A stretch of DNA of 64,000 nt. It comes from Mycobacterium sp. IDR2000157661. Its GTDB lineage: Bacteria > Actinomycetota > Actinomycetes > Mycobacteriales > Mycobacteriaceae. The position numbers and the translations under genes are program-made. The stretch is taken from the NCBI RefSeq assembly GCF_022317005.1, contig NZ_CP081006.1, positions 682,001 to 746,000 of the forward strand, written 5' to 3'. The notes below the pieces were generated by a model, which was not told the origin of the DNA, made no database searches, and saw only the letters and a program-made list of their open reading frames with translations. Below, piece after piece: positions 27,833 to 44,517 of the stretch; positions within the stretch are counted from its first letter, which is position 1; every line of letters starts with the position of its first letter.

Positions 27833-29071
27833 TCACTTCGCCGACTCGCGGTCAGCTGCGGCCGCCTCACGTTCTGCGGCTTTGACGTAGAGGGAGCGAC
27901 CGAGCACCCCGCTCAGCCCGAAGGCGATGGTGCTCATCACCAGCACGAGGCATCCGGCAGCCAGCACCGTCTCGTCGACACCCATGCGCTCGGCCTCCAA
28001 GGTGAGGTAGAACAGCGCCGACACCCCGACCGGGCCGAACCACCCGAGGTAGAGGGCATCGCGCGTCTGCAGTCGCAGTGGACGCCGGAGCAGCAACAGG
28101 ATCGGGATGCGCCGCAGCACCAGGATGGCGAGCGCCAACACGACCGCCCGCCAGCCCAGCTCGAACCAAGTGGCCCACGGCAGCGTCGCCCCGAGGATCA
28201 CGAACAGCGGCAGGACGGCGAACCGGTTGATGGCCTCGTCGATGGGCACCTCCGCCGCCCGTTCCCGACCGGTCCCGACCAGGTTGAACGCCAGACCGCC
28301 GACGAACACCGCGAGGACGCCGTCGGTGTGCACGAGGCCGGCAACGCCGAGTATTCCCAGTGCCAGCACCAGGGTGAAGAACAACGCGGGCGCCGAGGCG
28401 GTGGCGCCGTACCGGTCTCCCCACTTCAGCGCCAGTCCCCCGGCCGACCCCATCCCGGCGCCGACCGCGACCGCTCCCAGTACCTGCCACAGGGATTCTC
28501 CGAGCGCGGCACCGGCGCCCAGGCCTCCGGCGACGGCGATCGCGGCCAGGACGAGCGGCAATGCCAACCCGTCGTTGGCACCGGACTCCAACGACAGCAG
28601 CCGTCGGTCGTGGGCAGGCAGATCCCGCTCGGCGTCCTCACCGGTCACCACGCTTGACGCCAGCACCGGGTCCGTAGGACAGATCGCGGCGCCCAACAGA
28701 ACCGCTGCGGCGAGCGGAATCGAGAGCACCAGCCAGCCCAGCGCAGCCGACACCATCGCCATCACCGGCATCGCGACCAGCAGCAGCAGAGTCACCGGAC
28801 GCCAGCAGCGCCGCACGTCGGCGAACGGGTATCGCAGCGCCACCGCCATCACCGACACCGCAAGCAGGATGCGGCTCGCCTCGTGCAGCAGCGAATGTGC
28901 TTCGGTGATCGGCGGCAAGCGGAACACGTCGAACACCTGGGGGCCGATCAGGACCCCGGCGACCAAACCCAACAGCGGTTCGGAGATCGGCAGCCGGCGC
29001 ATCTTGGCTGACAGCGCCGCGACGACCACCCCGAGGATGCCCACGGCGGTGAGTACGATGTCGACTTCCAT
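27833..29071 (-). CDS. Cation/proton antiporter (CPA1/NhaP-type)
   Basis: 412 residues with 11-12 hydrophobic segments. The conserved ion-binding motif is CPTDPVLASSVVTGE followed by ESGANDGLALPL, the NhaP/NhaA-type Asp-containing pair. It probably exchanges Na+ or K+ for H+. The 51-bp gap to fadE8 holds nothing recognised. The C-terminus is short, with a charged tail (EREAAAADRESAK). Unrelated to the fatty-acid block in function. Confidence 0.88.
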   Translation of the reverse strand: MEVDIVLTAVGILGVVVAALSAKMRRLPISEPLLGLVAGVLIGPQVFDVFRLPPITEAHSLLHEASRILLAVSVMAVALRYPFADVRRCWRPVTLLLLVAMPVMAMVSAALGWLVLSIPLAAAVLLGAAICPTDPVLASSVVTGEDAERDLPAHDRRLLSLESGANDGLALPLVLAAIAVAGGLGAGAALGESLWQVLGAVAVGAGMGSAGGLALKWGDRYGATASAPALFFTLVLALGILGVAGLVHTDGVLAVFVGGLAFNLVGTGRERAAEVPIDEAINRFAVLPLFVILGATLPWATWFELGWRAVVLALAILVLRRIPILLLLRRPLRLQTRDALYLGWFGPVGVSALFYLTLEAERMGVDETVLAAGCLVLVMSTIAFGLSGVLGRSLYVKAAEREAAAADRESAK

Positions 29072-29121
29072 GGCCTAACCGTTCCCGTTCAGCCGCCGAA
29101 GAATCACCCCGCGCTGCCGAG

Positions 29122-30327
29122 TCAGCGACTGTCGAGTTCGGCGACCTCCCGGCGAAGCGGCGCGGGCTCGACAGACTCCGGTTCGGCCGGTTGCGGCACG
29201 GCAGGCTCGGGCGCCCAAGGTTCCGCCGCGACGGGTTGCGGCTCGGCAACGGGCATCTGCACCGGTTCCAAGTCGATCGGGCGCATCGCCCGGGCATGAC
29301 GCCAGGCTTCGTATCGCTTCACGGCGAGCATCACCGCGGCCGCCAACGCCCACCCGAGCAGGATGTCGATGACGTAGTGCTCGGCGGTGTAGACCAGCGT
29401 GAAGGCCATCACGAGCACATAGGCGGCGAGTAGGGGACGCCATCCCCGGTGCACGCGACGCCACAGGAACGCGGCGATCGCCGCGGTCATGCCCGCGTGC
29501 AGCGACGGGATCGCCGCCACGAGGTTGACGCTGGCCTGGCCCGCGTCGAGCAGTGCGCTGGCGGTGTGCATGTTGAGGTTGCCCCAGCCGCGGCCGACGA
29601 TCCGCTCGATCCACGGGTTCGCGCCCTCCTGACTGGACTGCATCGCCCCGAGCAGACCACCGTCGGGCACTCCGCGGGCCGAGCGGAACATGCATCGCAC
29701 GCTGGCCGGCCCCCCTTCCACGTCGGCCGGCGTGCAGCGAGCCGCTGCCCACGGCGGCGCGGCCGGCACCAGGGCGTAGATCGACAACCCCACGAAGTTC
29801 AGCCCGACGAACAAACGCACGAACGATTTCCACTCCTCGCGGTCCCGCAGCCAAAGAACCGCAGCCACCACATACGGGAGGATGAAGAACGACATGTAGA
29901 CGCAGCTGCTGACGACCTCCCACCACGGCGGCTGCGGTTGCTTGAGCTGCTCCTGCAGCCACACCGTCGGCACCGTCCCGAAGAACAGCCAGCGATCGGC
30001 ATCGGCCGGCCACTCCCACAGCGTCGGGCGGCCGATCATGTCCGCCGCTCCCCTGCTCAGGTCGTAGGCGATGAGCACCAGCGCGAACGGCAGCCAGTCG
30101 CGGACGACGTAGAGCATGCGCCGGCCCCGCCCGATGCTGGCCGCCAGCAGTCCCGTGGCGATGTAGAGCAGCAGCAGCTCGCGGTTGAAGGCGAATCCGA
30201 GGGTGACGGTCCGGTAGACGATGACGGTCGCCCACACCGCGACGGCGATCCACCGCACGATGGTGAGCCGGCTGGCCCGCACCTCGGCGCTCGACGCCAC
30301 AACTGGCGACTCGTCGATCGCGGCCAT
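29122..30327 (-). CDS. PAP2-family membrane phosphatase / inositol-phosphotransferase-like protein
   Basis: 401 residues, about six or seven membrane segments. PAP2 active-site motifs are SLHAGM (AAIPSLHAGMTAAI) and HYVIDILLG (TAEHYVIDILLG). Resembles the AUR1/inositol phosphorylceramide synthase branch, which acts on lipid phosphates. The C-terminus is a Pro/Glu-rich tail with PEP and AEP repeats, probably flexible. A specific lipid cannot be assigned. Confidence 0.82.
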   Translation of the reverse strand: MAAIDESPVVASSAEVRASRLTIVRWIAVAVWATVIVYRTVTLGFAFNRELLLLYIATGLLAASIGRGRRMLYVVRDWLPFALVLIAYDLSRGAADMIGRPTLWEWPADADRWLFFGTVPTVWLQEQLKQPQPPWWEVVSSCVYMSFFILPYVVAAVLWLRDREEWKSFVRLFVGLNFVGLSIYALVPAAPPWAAARCTPADVEGGPASVRCMFRSARGVPDGGLLGAMQSSQEGANPWIERIVGRGWGNLNMHTASALLDAGQASVNLVAAIPSLHAGMTAAIAAFLWRRVHRGWRPLLAAYVLVMAFTLVYTAEHYVIDILLGWALAAAVMLAVKRYEAWRHARAMRPIDLEPVQMPVAEPQPVAAEPWAPEPAVPQPAEPESVEPAPLRREVAELDSR

Positions 30328-30394
30328 ATTCGATGAATCTAGTTCACCGTCGCGTCACCGACAGTTCGTGGGTGGTTCGGTTAGCGGATCGTGA

Positions 30395-31147
30395 TCAGCC
30401 GAGGTGGTCGCGCAGAAACGCGATGTCGTCCTTGCGGCCCTCGTCCGAGGTTTCGCAGATGACGGGCGCGTCGGCCGCCTCGACCACGGCGACGAGCAGC
30501 TGCGGGTCGATCTGGCCGGTGCCGAAGTTGGCGTGCCGGTCGGCACCCGAACCCGCCGCGTCGCGGGAGTCGTTGCAGTGCACCAGGTCGATGCGCCCGG
30601 TGATCGCCTTGATGCGGTCGACGGCGTCGATGAGCGCCTCACCGGCCGCCCACGCGTGGCAGGTGTCCAGGCAGAAGCCGATGCCCTTGTCGCCGATGTG
30701 GTCCCACAGCCGCGCGATGACGTCGAAGTGCCGGGCCATCGCGTGGTCACCGCCTGCGGTATTCTCCAGATAGACCGGCACGTCGCTCTCCAGGTAGTCC
30801 AGCGCCTTGACCCAGCGCTCGAAGCCGGCCTCCATGTCGTTGTCGTCGGCGTGCCCGCCGTGCACGATGACCGCCGTCGCGCCCACCTCGGCTGCCGCGT
30901 CGCAGGTGTCCTGCAGGATCTTGCGCGACGGGATGCGGACCCGGTTGTTGGCCGAGGCGACGTTGATCAGATACGGCGCATGCACGTACAGCGGCATGGT
31001 GGCCGCCCTGAGCGCCTCGGCGTCCTCGCGTGGCTTGGGTTTCTTCCAACTCTGCGGGTTGCCGAGGAAGAACTGGACCACATCTGCGCCGTCGGCCGCG
31101 GCGTCGGCCAGCGGGTCGTCTCCGTGAACATGGGAACCGATAAGCAC
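30395..31147 (-). CDS. nfo: Endonuclease IV (apurinic/apyrimidinic endonuclease)
   Basis: 250-residue Nfo/End TIM-barrel enzyme of base-excision repair, cutting DNA at abasic sites using zinc. Metal and family motifs are visible: [58 protein letters not shown] and [11 protein letters not shown] start at 31147 ([10 protein letters not shown]) fits the conserved N-terminus; the open upstream frame is not coding. Matches Rv0670. Confidence 0.95.
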   Translation of the reverse strand: MLIGSHVHGDDPLADAAADGADVVQFFLGNPQSWKKPKPREDAEALRAATMPLYVHAPYLINVASANNRVRIPSRKILQDTCDAAAEVGATAVIVHGGHADDNDMEAGFERWVKALDYLESDVPVYLENTAGGDHAMARHFDVIARLWDHIGDKGIGFCLDTCHAWAAGEALIDAVDRIKAITGRIDLVHCNDSRDAAGSGADRHANFGTGQIDPQLLVAVVEAADAPVICETSDEGRKDDIAFLRDHLG

Positions 31148-31187
31148 GGAGCCGAGTCTAGGCGTGCGGTGTGACCGGACAAATCGC

Positions 31188-31258
31188 GCCGAGGTCGACG
31201 AAATGGCGCGATCTACTCGCACTTTCTCGCCCAAACGTCGGTTTGGGCGAGAAAGTGC
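31188..31258 (-). terminator. Dispersed repeat, copy B, with rpoC terminator hairpin
   Basis: Starts 12 bases past the rpoC stop (31270-31272). An 18-bp perfect stem GCACTTTCTCGCCCAAAC (31219-31236) / reverse complement (31241-31258) closes on a GTCG loop, and a second hairpin ATCGCGCC/GGCGCGAT (31183-31190/31205-31212) follows. The first is strong enough to act as an intrinsic terminator. Similar to copy A downstream of tuf (16032-16094). Confidence 0.8.
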
Positions 31259-31269
31259 TAGCGGTAGTC

Positions 31270-35247
<3,978 letters not shown>

Positions 35248-35299
35248 TTAGCGGCGCTTGTGGTTCTTCGCGCAAGCGCTCATCACACCAAGTAACTAC

Positions 35300-38848
<3,549 letters not shown>

Positions 38849-38994
38849 TTATCTGCGTCGGTTCGGCTGGCCACTCACGACCACGAACTTCCCGAACAAA
38901 CGGCACGCGACTAGATCACTGAGCGGGGCTCAGGCTAGGACACCGGTGTCAGATGCGGGTTTAGGTGGGCAGGACGCAGCCAGCGCAACGTCCA

Positions 38995-39023
38995 ACAGTA
39001 CCGCAGGACGGCGTATTCCTCAA
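38995..39023 (-). promoter_or_regulatory. Promoter of rpoB-rpoC
   Basis: Minus-strand TTGAGG (39018-39023), 17 bases, TACTGT (38995-39000). Expected start near 38988, giving a 190-base leader. A TTGACG further upstream may mark a second promoter. The 386-base gap 38801-39186 holds nothing else recognised. Confidence 0.6.
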
Positions 39024-39186
39024 CCAGCGCGTGCGAGGGCAGATCGGGCGCTGGCTGGCGACTCGATACTTCTCTACCCGTCCACACATTGCTGCGAAAT
39101 AGATTGGCCCCTCGAAGCCTTCCCGTCAAGAGATAACACGCTGTTCGCTGTGGAGTTCTGCGTCGAATCGACGTCGGATCGCGCCG

Positions 39187-41007
39187 TCAGGCCGCGATCG
39201 AGTCCTCGCAGCCACCCGCCACACCCATCGAGGCCGCGACGCAGATCGGCTCGAAGGTGAAGATCCAGTTGCCGAGCGCGACGAACGGCTGCAGGAAGTT
39301 CAGCGGGAACCACTTGGTCAGCGAGTTCGGCAGCGCGACGGCGGTCGCGTCGCCTCGCGGCGTGTCGATCGACACCTTCTGGCCCGGATCGAGATACACA
39401 CCCTGATCTTGCGTTCCAGCGAACATGTCGTTGACCCAGCCGACCATGATTCGTTCGGCGGCCACTACGTTGCGCGGCTTCGAGAAGCCCGACACCAACT
39501 GCTGCGCAAACTGGATCAGCGGGTTGCCGCCACGCATCGTGTCGACGTGGGCGCCGTCGACGAGGGTCACGCCGATGAAGGCGTTCGGGCGTGCCTGCTG
39601 CAGCGCGGCGCTGCCGACCCCGAACTGATTCCAGAAGTACTTGGGTGCCGCCAGCTGGTAGATCGGGATGGTGTCGGGCACGTCGTCGAGTGAGAGCGCC
39701 ATCGCGCCGTCCTCTAGGCCGACGCCGTCGAGCAGCACCACCCCGGCCAGCCGATCGATGCTGCTGTCCTGGGCCATGAAACCGGCTGCACCCGACACGG
39801 CCCCGCCGCCCAGGGAGTGCCCCATCAGCACGACACGATCCGGCACCGGACCCGAATAACCCGCGGCGAGCGCGCTGTTCGCCAGTGCGGGATTGCCCTC
39901 GTCGAACAGGCTCGCAATGGCTTCGTGCATCGGTGCAGCCCCGAGCCAGCACGCGTCCGCGGCCAGGAAGTTCGACGTGATCGAGGGCGCCACCACGATG
40001 CTGTTGGTCTGTTCGGCCAGGGCCGCGGCGGTGTGGCTGTACCACGGTCCGCTGGCCAGGAAGCCGTGCTGCAGGTAGATCAGCCGCTCCGGCGGCTGGT
40101 CCTTGACCGCCTTCGGTACGTACCAGTCGGCCGTCACCTCGATGGTGTCGCCATCGTCGCAGCCGCAGTTCAGCACCAGGCTCGAGCTGCGCACGGTGAC
40201 CGTGCTGTTGGCAGGCAGGATCGGGGGTCCGCCCAGCAACCGGGTCGCCATGCCATAGAGGTTGAACACGATCGTGCCGATCACCCGGATGATGCCGGGG
40301 ATCTGCGGCGCGGTCGCCGTCGCGTTGACGGCTGCCGTCGGCGCTGCGGCGAAGGCCACCGCCTGCACCTCGGGGGTTTCCGCGGCGTCGGCGGCGTTGT
40401 CGATGACGACCGTCATGCGCTGGTGCCCGGCCGGTTCACCGATCTCCGCCTGCTGGTCCTTCTCGACCACGGTCTCGGTCTCAGGTTCGACGGCGACGAT
40501 GCGCGCGTACTGGGGCGCAGTGGTGGGTTCCGGCTGCGCCGGTGTGACCGTCACCCGGTCTGTGCCGCCGCTGTCGGAGTCGTTCTTCTCGATGTCGTTG
40601 TTCTCGGTGACGCGCTCCACCGGACGGCCTTCGGCGTCAGCCGTGGTCTCGGTCTCGCCTGCCGCGTTCTCGGTGTCCTCGTCGACGGAGTCGGCGGGCT
40701 CCTCCTCCACGGGCTCTTCGCCCGACTTCTCCTCGTCGGTGCCGCTTCCCTGTTCCGTCTGCGTGTCACCGGGAGTCGGCGCGGCGGAGTCGCCATCGAT
40801 TCCGACGGTGGACTTGGTGTCGTTTCCGACGGTCGAGTCGGTGTCGTTCCCGACAGCGGACCTGGTTTCCGACGACTCGGACGAGCCCTGGCCGCCGGCG
40901 CTTGACGCGTCATCGGCGATCGCCACGCCCGCGCCCGCGACCATGGCCGCCGACATGCCTGCCGTTATGACGCCCGCACTCACCCACACCAGAAACCGGT
41001 CGACCAT
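39187..41007 (-). CDS. Secreted alpha/beta-hydrolase with acidic N-terminal region
   Basis: 606 residues. N-terminal signal-like segment (VWVSAGVITAGMSAAMVAGA), then a long acidic low-complexity stretch to about residue 200 with repeats such as VGNDTDSTVGNDTKSTVG. The alpha/beta-hydrolase fold covers the C-terminal half: oxyanion strand LIYLQHGFLASGPWYS, nucleophile GHSLGGGA (VVLMGHSLGGGAVSG), likely acid in DGVGLE, and His in LVDGAHVDTM. Same domain type as each half of the neighbouring fusion protein. Probably an exported esterase/lipase; substrate unknown. Confidence 0.8.
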   Translation of the reverse strand: MVDRFLVWVSAGVITAGMSAAMVAGAGVAIADDASSAGGQGSSESSETRSAVGNDTDSTVGNDTKSTVGIDGDSAAPTPGDTQTEQGSGTDEEKSGEEPVEEEPADSVDEDTENAAGETETTADAEGRPVERVTENNDIEKNDSDSGGTDRVTVTPAQPEPTTAPQYARIVAVEPETETVVEKDQQAEIGEPAGHQRMTVVIDNAADAAETPEVQAVAFAAAPTAAVNATATAPQIPGIIRVIGTIVFNLYGMATRLLGGPPILPANSTVTVRSSSLVLNCGCDDGDTIEVTADWYVPKAVKDQPPERLIYLQHGFLASGPWYSHTAAALAEQTNSIVVAPSITSNFLAADACWLGAAPMHEAIASLFDEGNPALANSALAAGYSGPVPDRVVLMGHSLGGGAVSGAAGFMAQDSSIDRLAGVVLLDGVGLEDGAMALSLDDVPDTIPIYQLAAPKYFWNQFGVGSAALQQARPNAFIGVTLVDGAHVDTMRGGNPLIQFAQQLVSGFSKPRNVVAAERIMVGWVNDMFAGTQDQGVYLDPGQKVSIDTPRGDATAVALPNSLTKWFPLNFLQPFVALGNWIFTFEPICVAASMGVAGGCEDSIAA

Positions 41008-41115
41008 GACCCCTCCTGTTCGACAACCCGAGCAAGATAACGCGCGTTGTCAGCACCGCGAGGCGTTTCGGCCGCCCCACGTGGACTCACCGGCGACGTT
41101 TCGGCGAAAGTTCGC

Positions 41116-44100
41116 TTACACCGCGACAGTCGCCGTCGGGTACTGCCCGGTGCGCAGGATCGGGCCCCGCACCCCGAGTTGCTTGGCCCGGTCGAACAGC
41201 TGGTCGTACTCAGCGTCGCTGACGACCTGATCGCGGGTCAGGATGTAGCCGCTGAACCGGCTGGGATCGCTGACGATGGCCCAGCTGTAGTCGGGTGCGT
41301 AGTCGAGGATCCAGTAGTTGCCCGGCTCGTTGGCGGAGGGCTGGCCGAAGAAGAAGCCGACGTTGAGCCGGGTGTTGGAGGCGTTCACCGGGACCGCGGA
41401 ACCGACGATGGTCGACTTCAAGCCGTTGGGGGTGAAGTAGTACCCCGAGTTCTCCACCCGGATCGAGCCGTCGGCATTCAGGCTGTACTGCGCCTTGGTG
41501 TTGACCAGGCCGATGGAGAAGAACTGCGGCACACTGCCCTGCTCGTACCAGGTGCCCAGGTAGTCCTCGACCGTCACCGGCGGCGGTGCCGGCAACGTGG
41601 CGGCGGTCGCCTCGCCCATGACGAAGTCCTTGTTGCCCCCGTCGTAGGCGATGGGGGTCTCTCCGTCCGGTCCGTAGATGCCGTAGAGGGGCCCCTCGAT
41701 CGTCTCCGAGTAGGTCGTGTTGCCGGCATAGATGTCGTTGACCCACCCGGTGGCCAGCGTGCGCACCGCGGCCTTGGCGCCCGGCGGGGAGGGGCGCACG
41801 ACGATCGAGCTCAAGACCTCGGCAAGCTGCGCGAACAGGCTGTCACCCGCGATGACGTCGGTATGCGAGCCGTTGCGGATCTGCAGGCCGTTGAACCGGA
41901 GCGGGTAGGTCGCCACCATCGTCTCGGTGGTCACGTCCCAGGCGTTCCACCGCTGCGGCGGCGCGGAGATCTGATAGACGGCGATCTCGGCATCGTCGAG
42001 TGCCTGCAGCGAGTCGGTGAACAGCGGTGCCCGCGAGACGCCGTCGAACATCACCACCCCGAGCAGGTTGTCCTCCTGGGGTGTGTCGACGATGAGCGCG
42101 CCCACCGCGGTGGCGAAGTTGCCGCCGGCGGAGTGGCCGGTGAGGAGGAACTTCTCGGGCAGCGGGCCGTCCAGCCCTGCGTTGTTGGCGCTGACGGTCA
42201 AGGCGGAGCGCGAGCCCTGGAACATCGAGGCCGCCGCCTCCCGAATGGCCTCCCCGCTCAGGACGCAGCCCGGGCACAGTGGGCTTTCGAACGACGGGAT
42301 GGTGGGCGCGACGACGATGCTGTTGGTCTCCTGCGCCAGCGCCTGAGCCATGTCCGAGTACCACGGGTTGAAGCCCAGGAACCCGTGCTGCAGCCAGACC
42401 AGGCCGTTGGCCTGCACGGTGCCGTCGGCCTGGGTGGGGAAGTACCAGGTGGCCGGCGCGGCGTACCCGTTGTCGCCGACCGGGATGTCGAGCGCGGCCC
42501 TGCCCGTGCGCACACCGGTGACGCCGTTCGAGTACACCGGCCGCACGACCGGCTGGTCGGGGTCCAGCCCGTTGCTGCCGGTGTTGATCGGGGTGGGCAG
42601 GATGCTGAAGCCGAACAGGCTGCCGACGGCGTCGATCACCGAGGTGAGGACTCTGCCGCCGAAGGAGAGCTGGTTGGCCACGGGCGACGGCAGCGCCAAC
42701 GCCGCGGCGGGGCCCATGATGATCTGCTGGTTGGCCGCCGCGTAGAAGCCGTACTGCGGCGCCGACGGCGTCGAGCCGACGTACATGTCGTTGATCCACC
42801 CGGTGCTCAGCGTGTACACCGCGGCGGTGTTGCCCGCAGGCACCCGGCCGGTCACGAGTTGCAGCACGAGGTCGAACAGCGGGTTGACGCCCATCATCGA
42901 GTCCACGTGCGAGCCGCCGGCCAGCACCACCCCGGTGAACTGTCCGGGCAGGGCGCTCAACAGCGCGTTCGTGGTGGCGCCGAAGGCGTTCCAGGCCTGC
43001 GCAGGCGCGGCGATCTGGTAGATCGGCTTGCCTGCGGCCTCGAGCACGTCGACCTGTTGGGTGAAGCTGCCGTCCATCGCGCCGTTGGAGACGCCGTCGA
43101 ACATGAGCACGCCGACGAAATCGGCATCCTGGGCGTCGGTGCCGTCGTTGAGGTAGTCCGAGGCCACCGCGGTGGCGAACCCGCCGCCCGCGGAGTGGCC
43201 GGCCAGCACGAACTTGCCCATCAGGGCATCGGTGGAACCGGTGTATCCGGCGGCCTCGGCACTGTTGATCAGGGCGGTGCGGTTGGGATCCAACAATGCC
43301 GCGGACGCGGCCTGCTGGCTGCTGGCGCAACTAAGGCAGCCGCCGGAGAAGGTGAACGGAATGGATGACAGCGTGGGGGCGACCACGATGCTGTTGGTCT
43401 TGGCGGCCAGTTCCCGGGCGAGTGCGGAGTAGAACGTGTTGGTGGCGCCGAAGCCGTGCTGCAGCCAGATCACGCCCTGGGCGTCCACGCTGCCGTCGGC
43501 CTGGGTCGGGAAGTACCAGTCGGCGGCCACGGAGTTGCCGATGAAGGCGCCCGGGATCACCAGCCGGGAATGGCCGACCTGCACGCCGGTCACGCCGTTG
43601 GTGGCCCCTGGCAGGAGCGGGGCCGCCTGCTCGGCAACGGCCTGCGTGGTGCGACCGGCAGGAACCGTGCTTGGCGGCGGGGTGACCGGCGCTGGATTCA
43701 ACAGCCGCGCCGTTCCGGTGAGCAGGTTGAGCACGATGGAGCCGAGGACGTCGGTGGGCGAGCGCGCGGGCGCGGGCTCCGGGGCCTGGACGAGGGCAGT
43801 CGATTCCACTGACGGCAGATCGAACGCGTCCATGGTGCGTGCCGCGGGCATCGCCGGTTCCGGCGCGGCGATGGTCGCGGCGGCGGCGAAAGCGACCGCC
43901 GGATCGAGCGTTTCGGGTGCCGACGGAACGGGTTCCGACGTCACCCGCCCAGCCTCGGGCGCCGGGCTCGGGGACCAGGTGGAGAACGCCTGCGTTGACG
44001 GGTCCTCGACGGTCGGGTCGGATCCGTCCTTGCGCGTGTCGGTGGTCTGGTCGGACATGTCGACCGGCGCCTGGGGGGTGGGCTGCGCCCCGACGCCATC

Positions 44101-44469
44101 CGCTTCCTCGACCGGGGCTTCGGTCTCTTCGGTTTCCTCCTCGACGAGTTCGTCGGGCTCGTCGCCATCGACGTCGGCCCCGGTGTCGGTGCCCGTTTCG
44201 TCGTCGTCGCCGGCCCCGGTGTCGTCACGCAGCGGGTCGGCGCCCGGTGCGTCGGTGTCCGGGTCGGTGCCGGCATCGGTGTCCGGGTCGGGGTCGGCGG
44301 CCTCGGAGTCGTCGTCGCGGGACTGCGACGCCGTCGTGCCGTTGGCATCCGAGCCGCCCTCCGTGCTGGCGGCCGCCAACCCGGTTCCACAGGTCAGCAG
44401 CGCCGCGGTGACACCGGCCGTCACCACGCCTGCGCCCAGCCACCTGACGATCTCGTCGCTCATAGTCAT
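41116..44469 (-). CDS. Secreted double alpha/beta-hydrolase fused to a C-terminal lipocalin
   Basis: 1117 residues. Residues 1-35 form a signal region (VVTAGVTAALLTCGTGLAAA); about 36-200 is acidic low complexity (PDTDAGTDPDTDAPGAD). Hydrolase 1, about 285-620, has VIWLQHGFGATNTFYS and GHSAGGGFATAVA. Hydrolase 2, about 640-955, has LVWLQHGFLGFNPWYS and GHSAGGNFATAVG. Residues 962-1117 are a lipocalin: YLGTWYEQGSVPQFF (the GxW motif) and WILDYAPDYSWAIVSDPSR. The two hydrolase halves are tandem duplicates of the domain in the next gene. The lipocalin may bind or release the lipid product (inference). Start could also be ATG two codons in. Confidence 0.85.
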   Translation of the reverse strand: MTMSDEIVRWLGAGVVTAGVTAALLTCGTGLAAASTEGGSDANGTTASQSRDDDSEAADPDPDTDAGTDPDTDAPGADPLRDDTGAGDDDETGTDTGADVDGDEPDELVEEETEETEAPVEEADGVGAQPTPQAPVDMSDQTTDTRKDGSDPTVEDPSTQAFSTWSPSPAPEAGRVTSEPVPSAPETLDPAVAFAAAATIAAPEPAMPAARTMDAFDLPSVESTALVQAPEPAPARSPTDVLGSIVLNLLTGTARLLNPAPVTPPPSTVPAGRTTQAVAEQAAPLLPGATNGVTGVQVGHSRLVIPGAFIGNSVAADWYFPTQADGSVDAQGVIWLQHGFGATNTFYSALARELAAKTNSIVVAPTLSSIPFTFSGGCLSCASSQQAASAALLDPNRTALINSAEAAGYTGSTDALMGKFVLAGHSAGGGFATAVASDYLNDGTDAQDADFVGVLMFDGVSNGAMDGSFTQQVDVLEAAGKPIYQIAAPAQAWNAFGATTNALLSALPGQFTGVVLAGGSHVDSMMGVNPLFDLVLQLVTGRVPAGNTAAVYTLSTGWINDMYVGSTPSAPQYGFYAAANQQIIMGPAAALALPSPVANQLSFGGRVLTSVIDAVGSLFGFSILPTPINTGSNGLDPDQPVVRPVYSNGVTGVRTGRAALDIPVGDNGYAAPATWYFPTQADGTVQANGLVWLQHGFLGFNPWYSDMAQALAQETNSIVVAPTIPSFESPLCPGCVLSGEAIREAAASMFQGSRSALTVSANNAGLDGPLPEKFLLTGHSAGGNFATAVGALIVDTPQEDNLLGVVMFDGVSRAPLFTDSLQALDDAEIAVYQISAPPQRWNAWDVTTETMVATYPLRFNGLQIRNGSHTDVIAGDSLFAQLAEVLSSIVVRPSPPGAKAAVRTLATGWVNDIYAGNTTYSETIEGPLYGIYGPDGETPIAYDGGNKDFVMGEATAATLPAPPPVTVEDYLGTWYEQGSVPQFFSIGLVNTKAQYSLNADGSIRVENSGYYFTPNGLKSTIVGSAVPVNASNTRLNVGFFFGQPSANEPGNYWILDYAPDYSWAIVSDPSRFSGYILTRDQVVSDAEYDQLFDRAKQLGVRGPILRTGQYPTATVAV

Positions 44470-44517
44470 AGAACCTATTGCGCATCCGTCAATTCGGGCG
44501 GGCCCGTCAGGGAACCG

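Noticed and set aside
26105-28657. An 850-codon plus-strand frame opposite fadE8 and the antiporter
   Set aside because: Runs across two real genes and their gap on the other strand with no homology.
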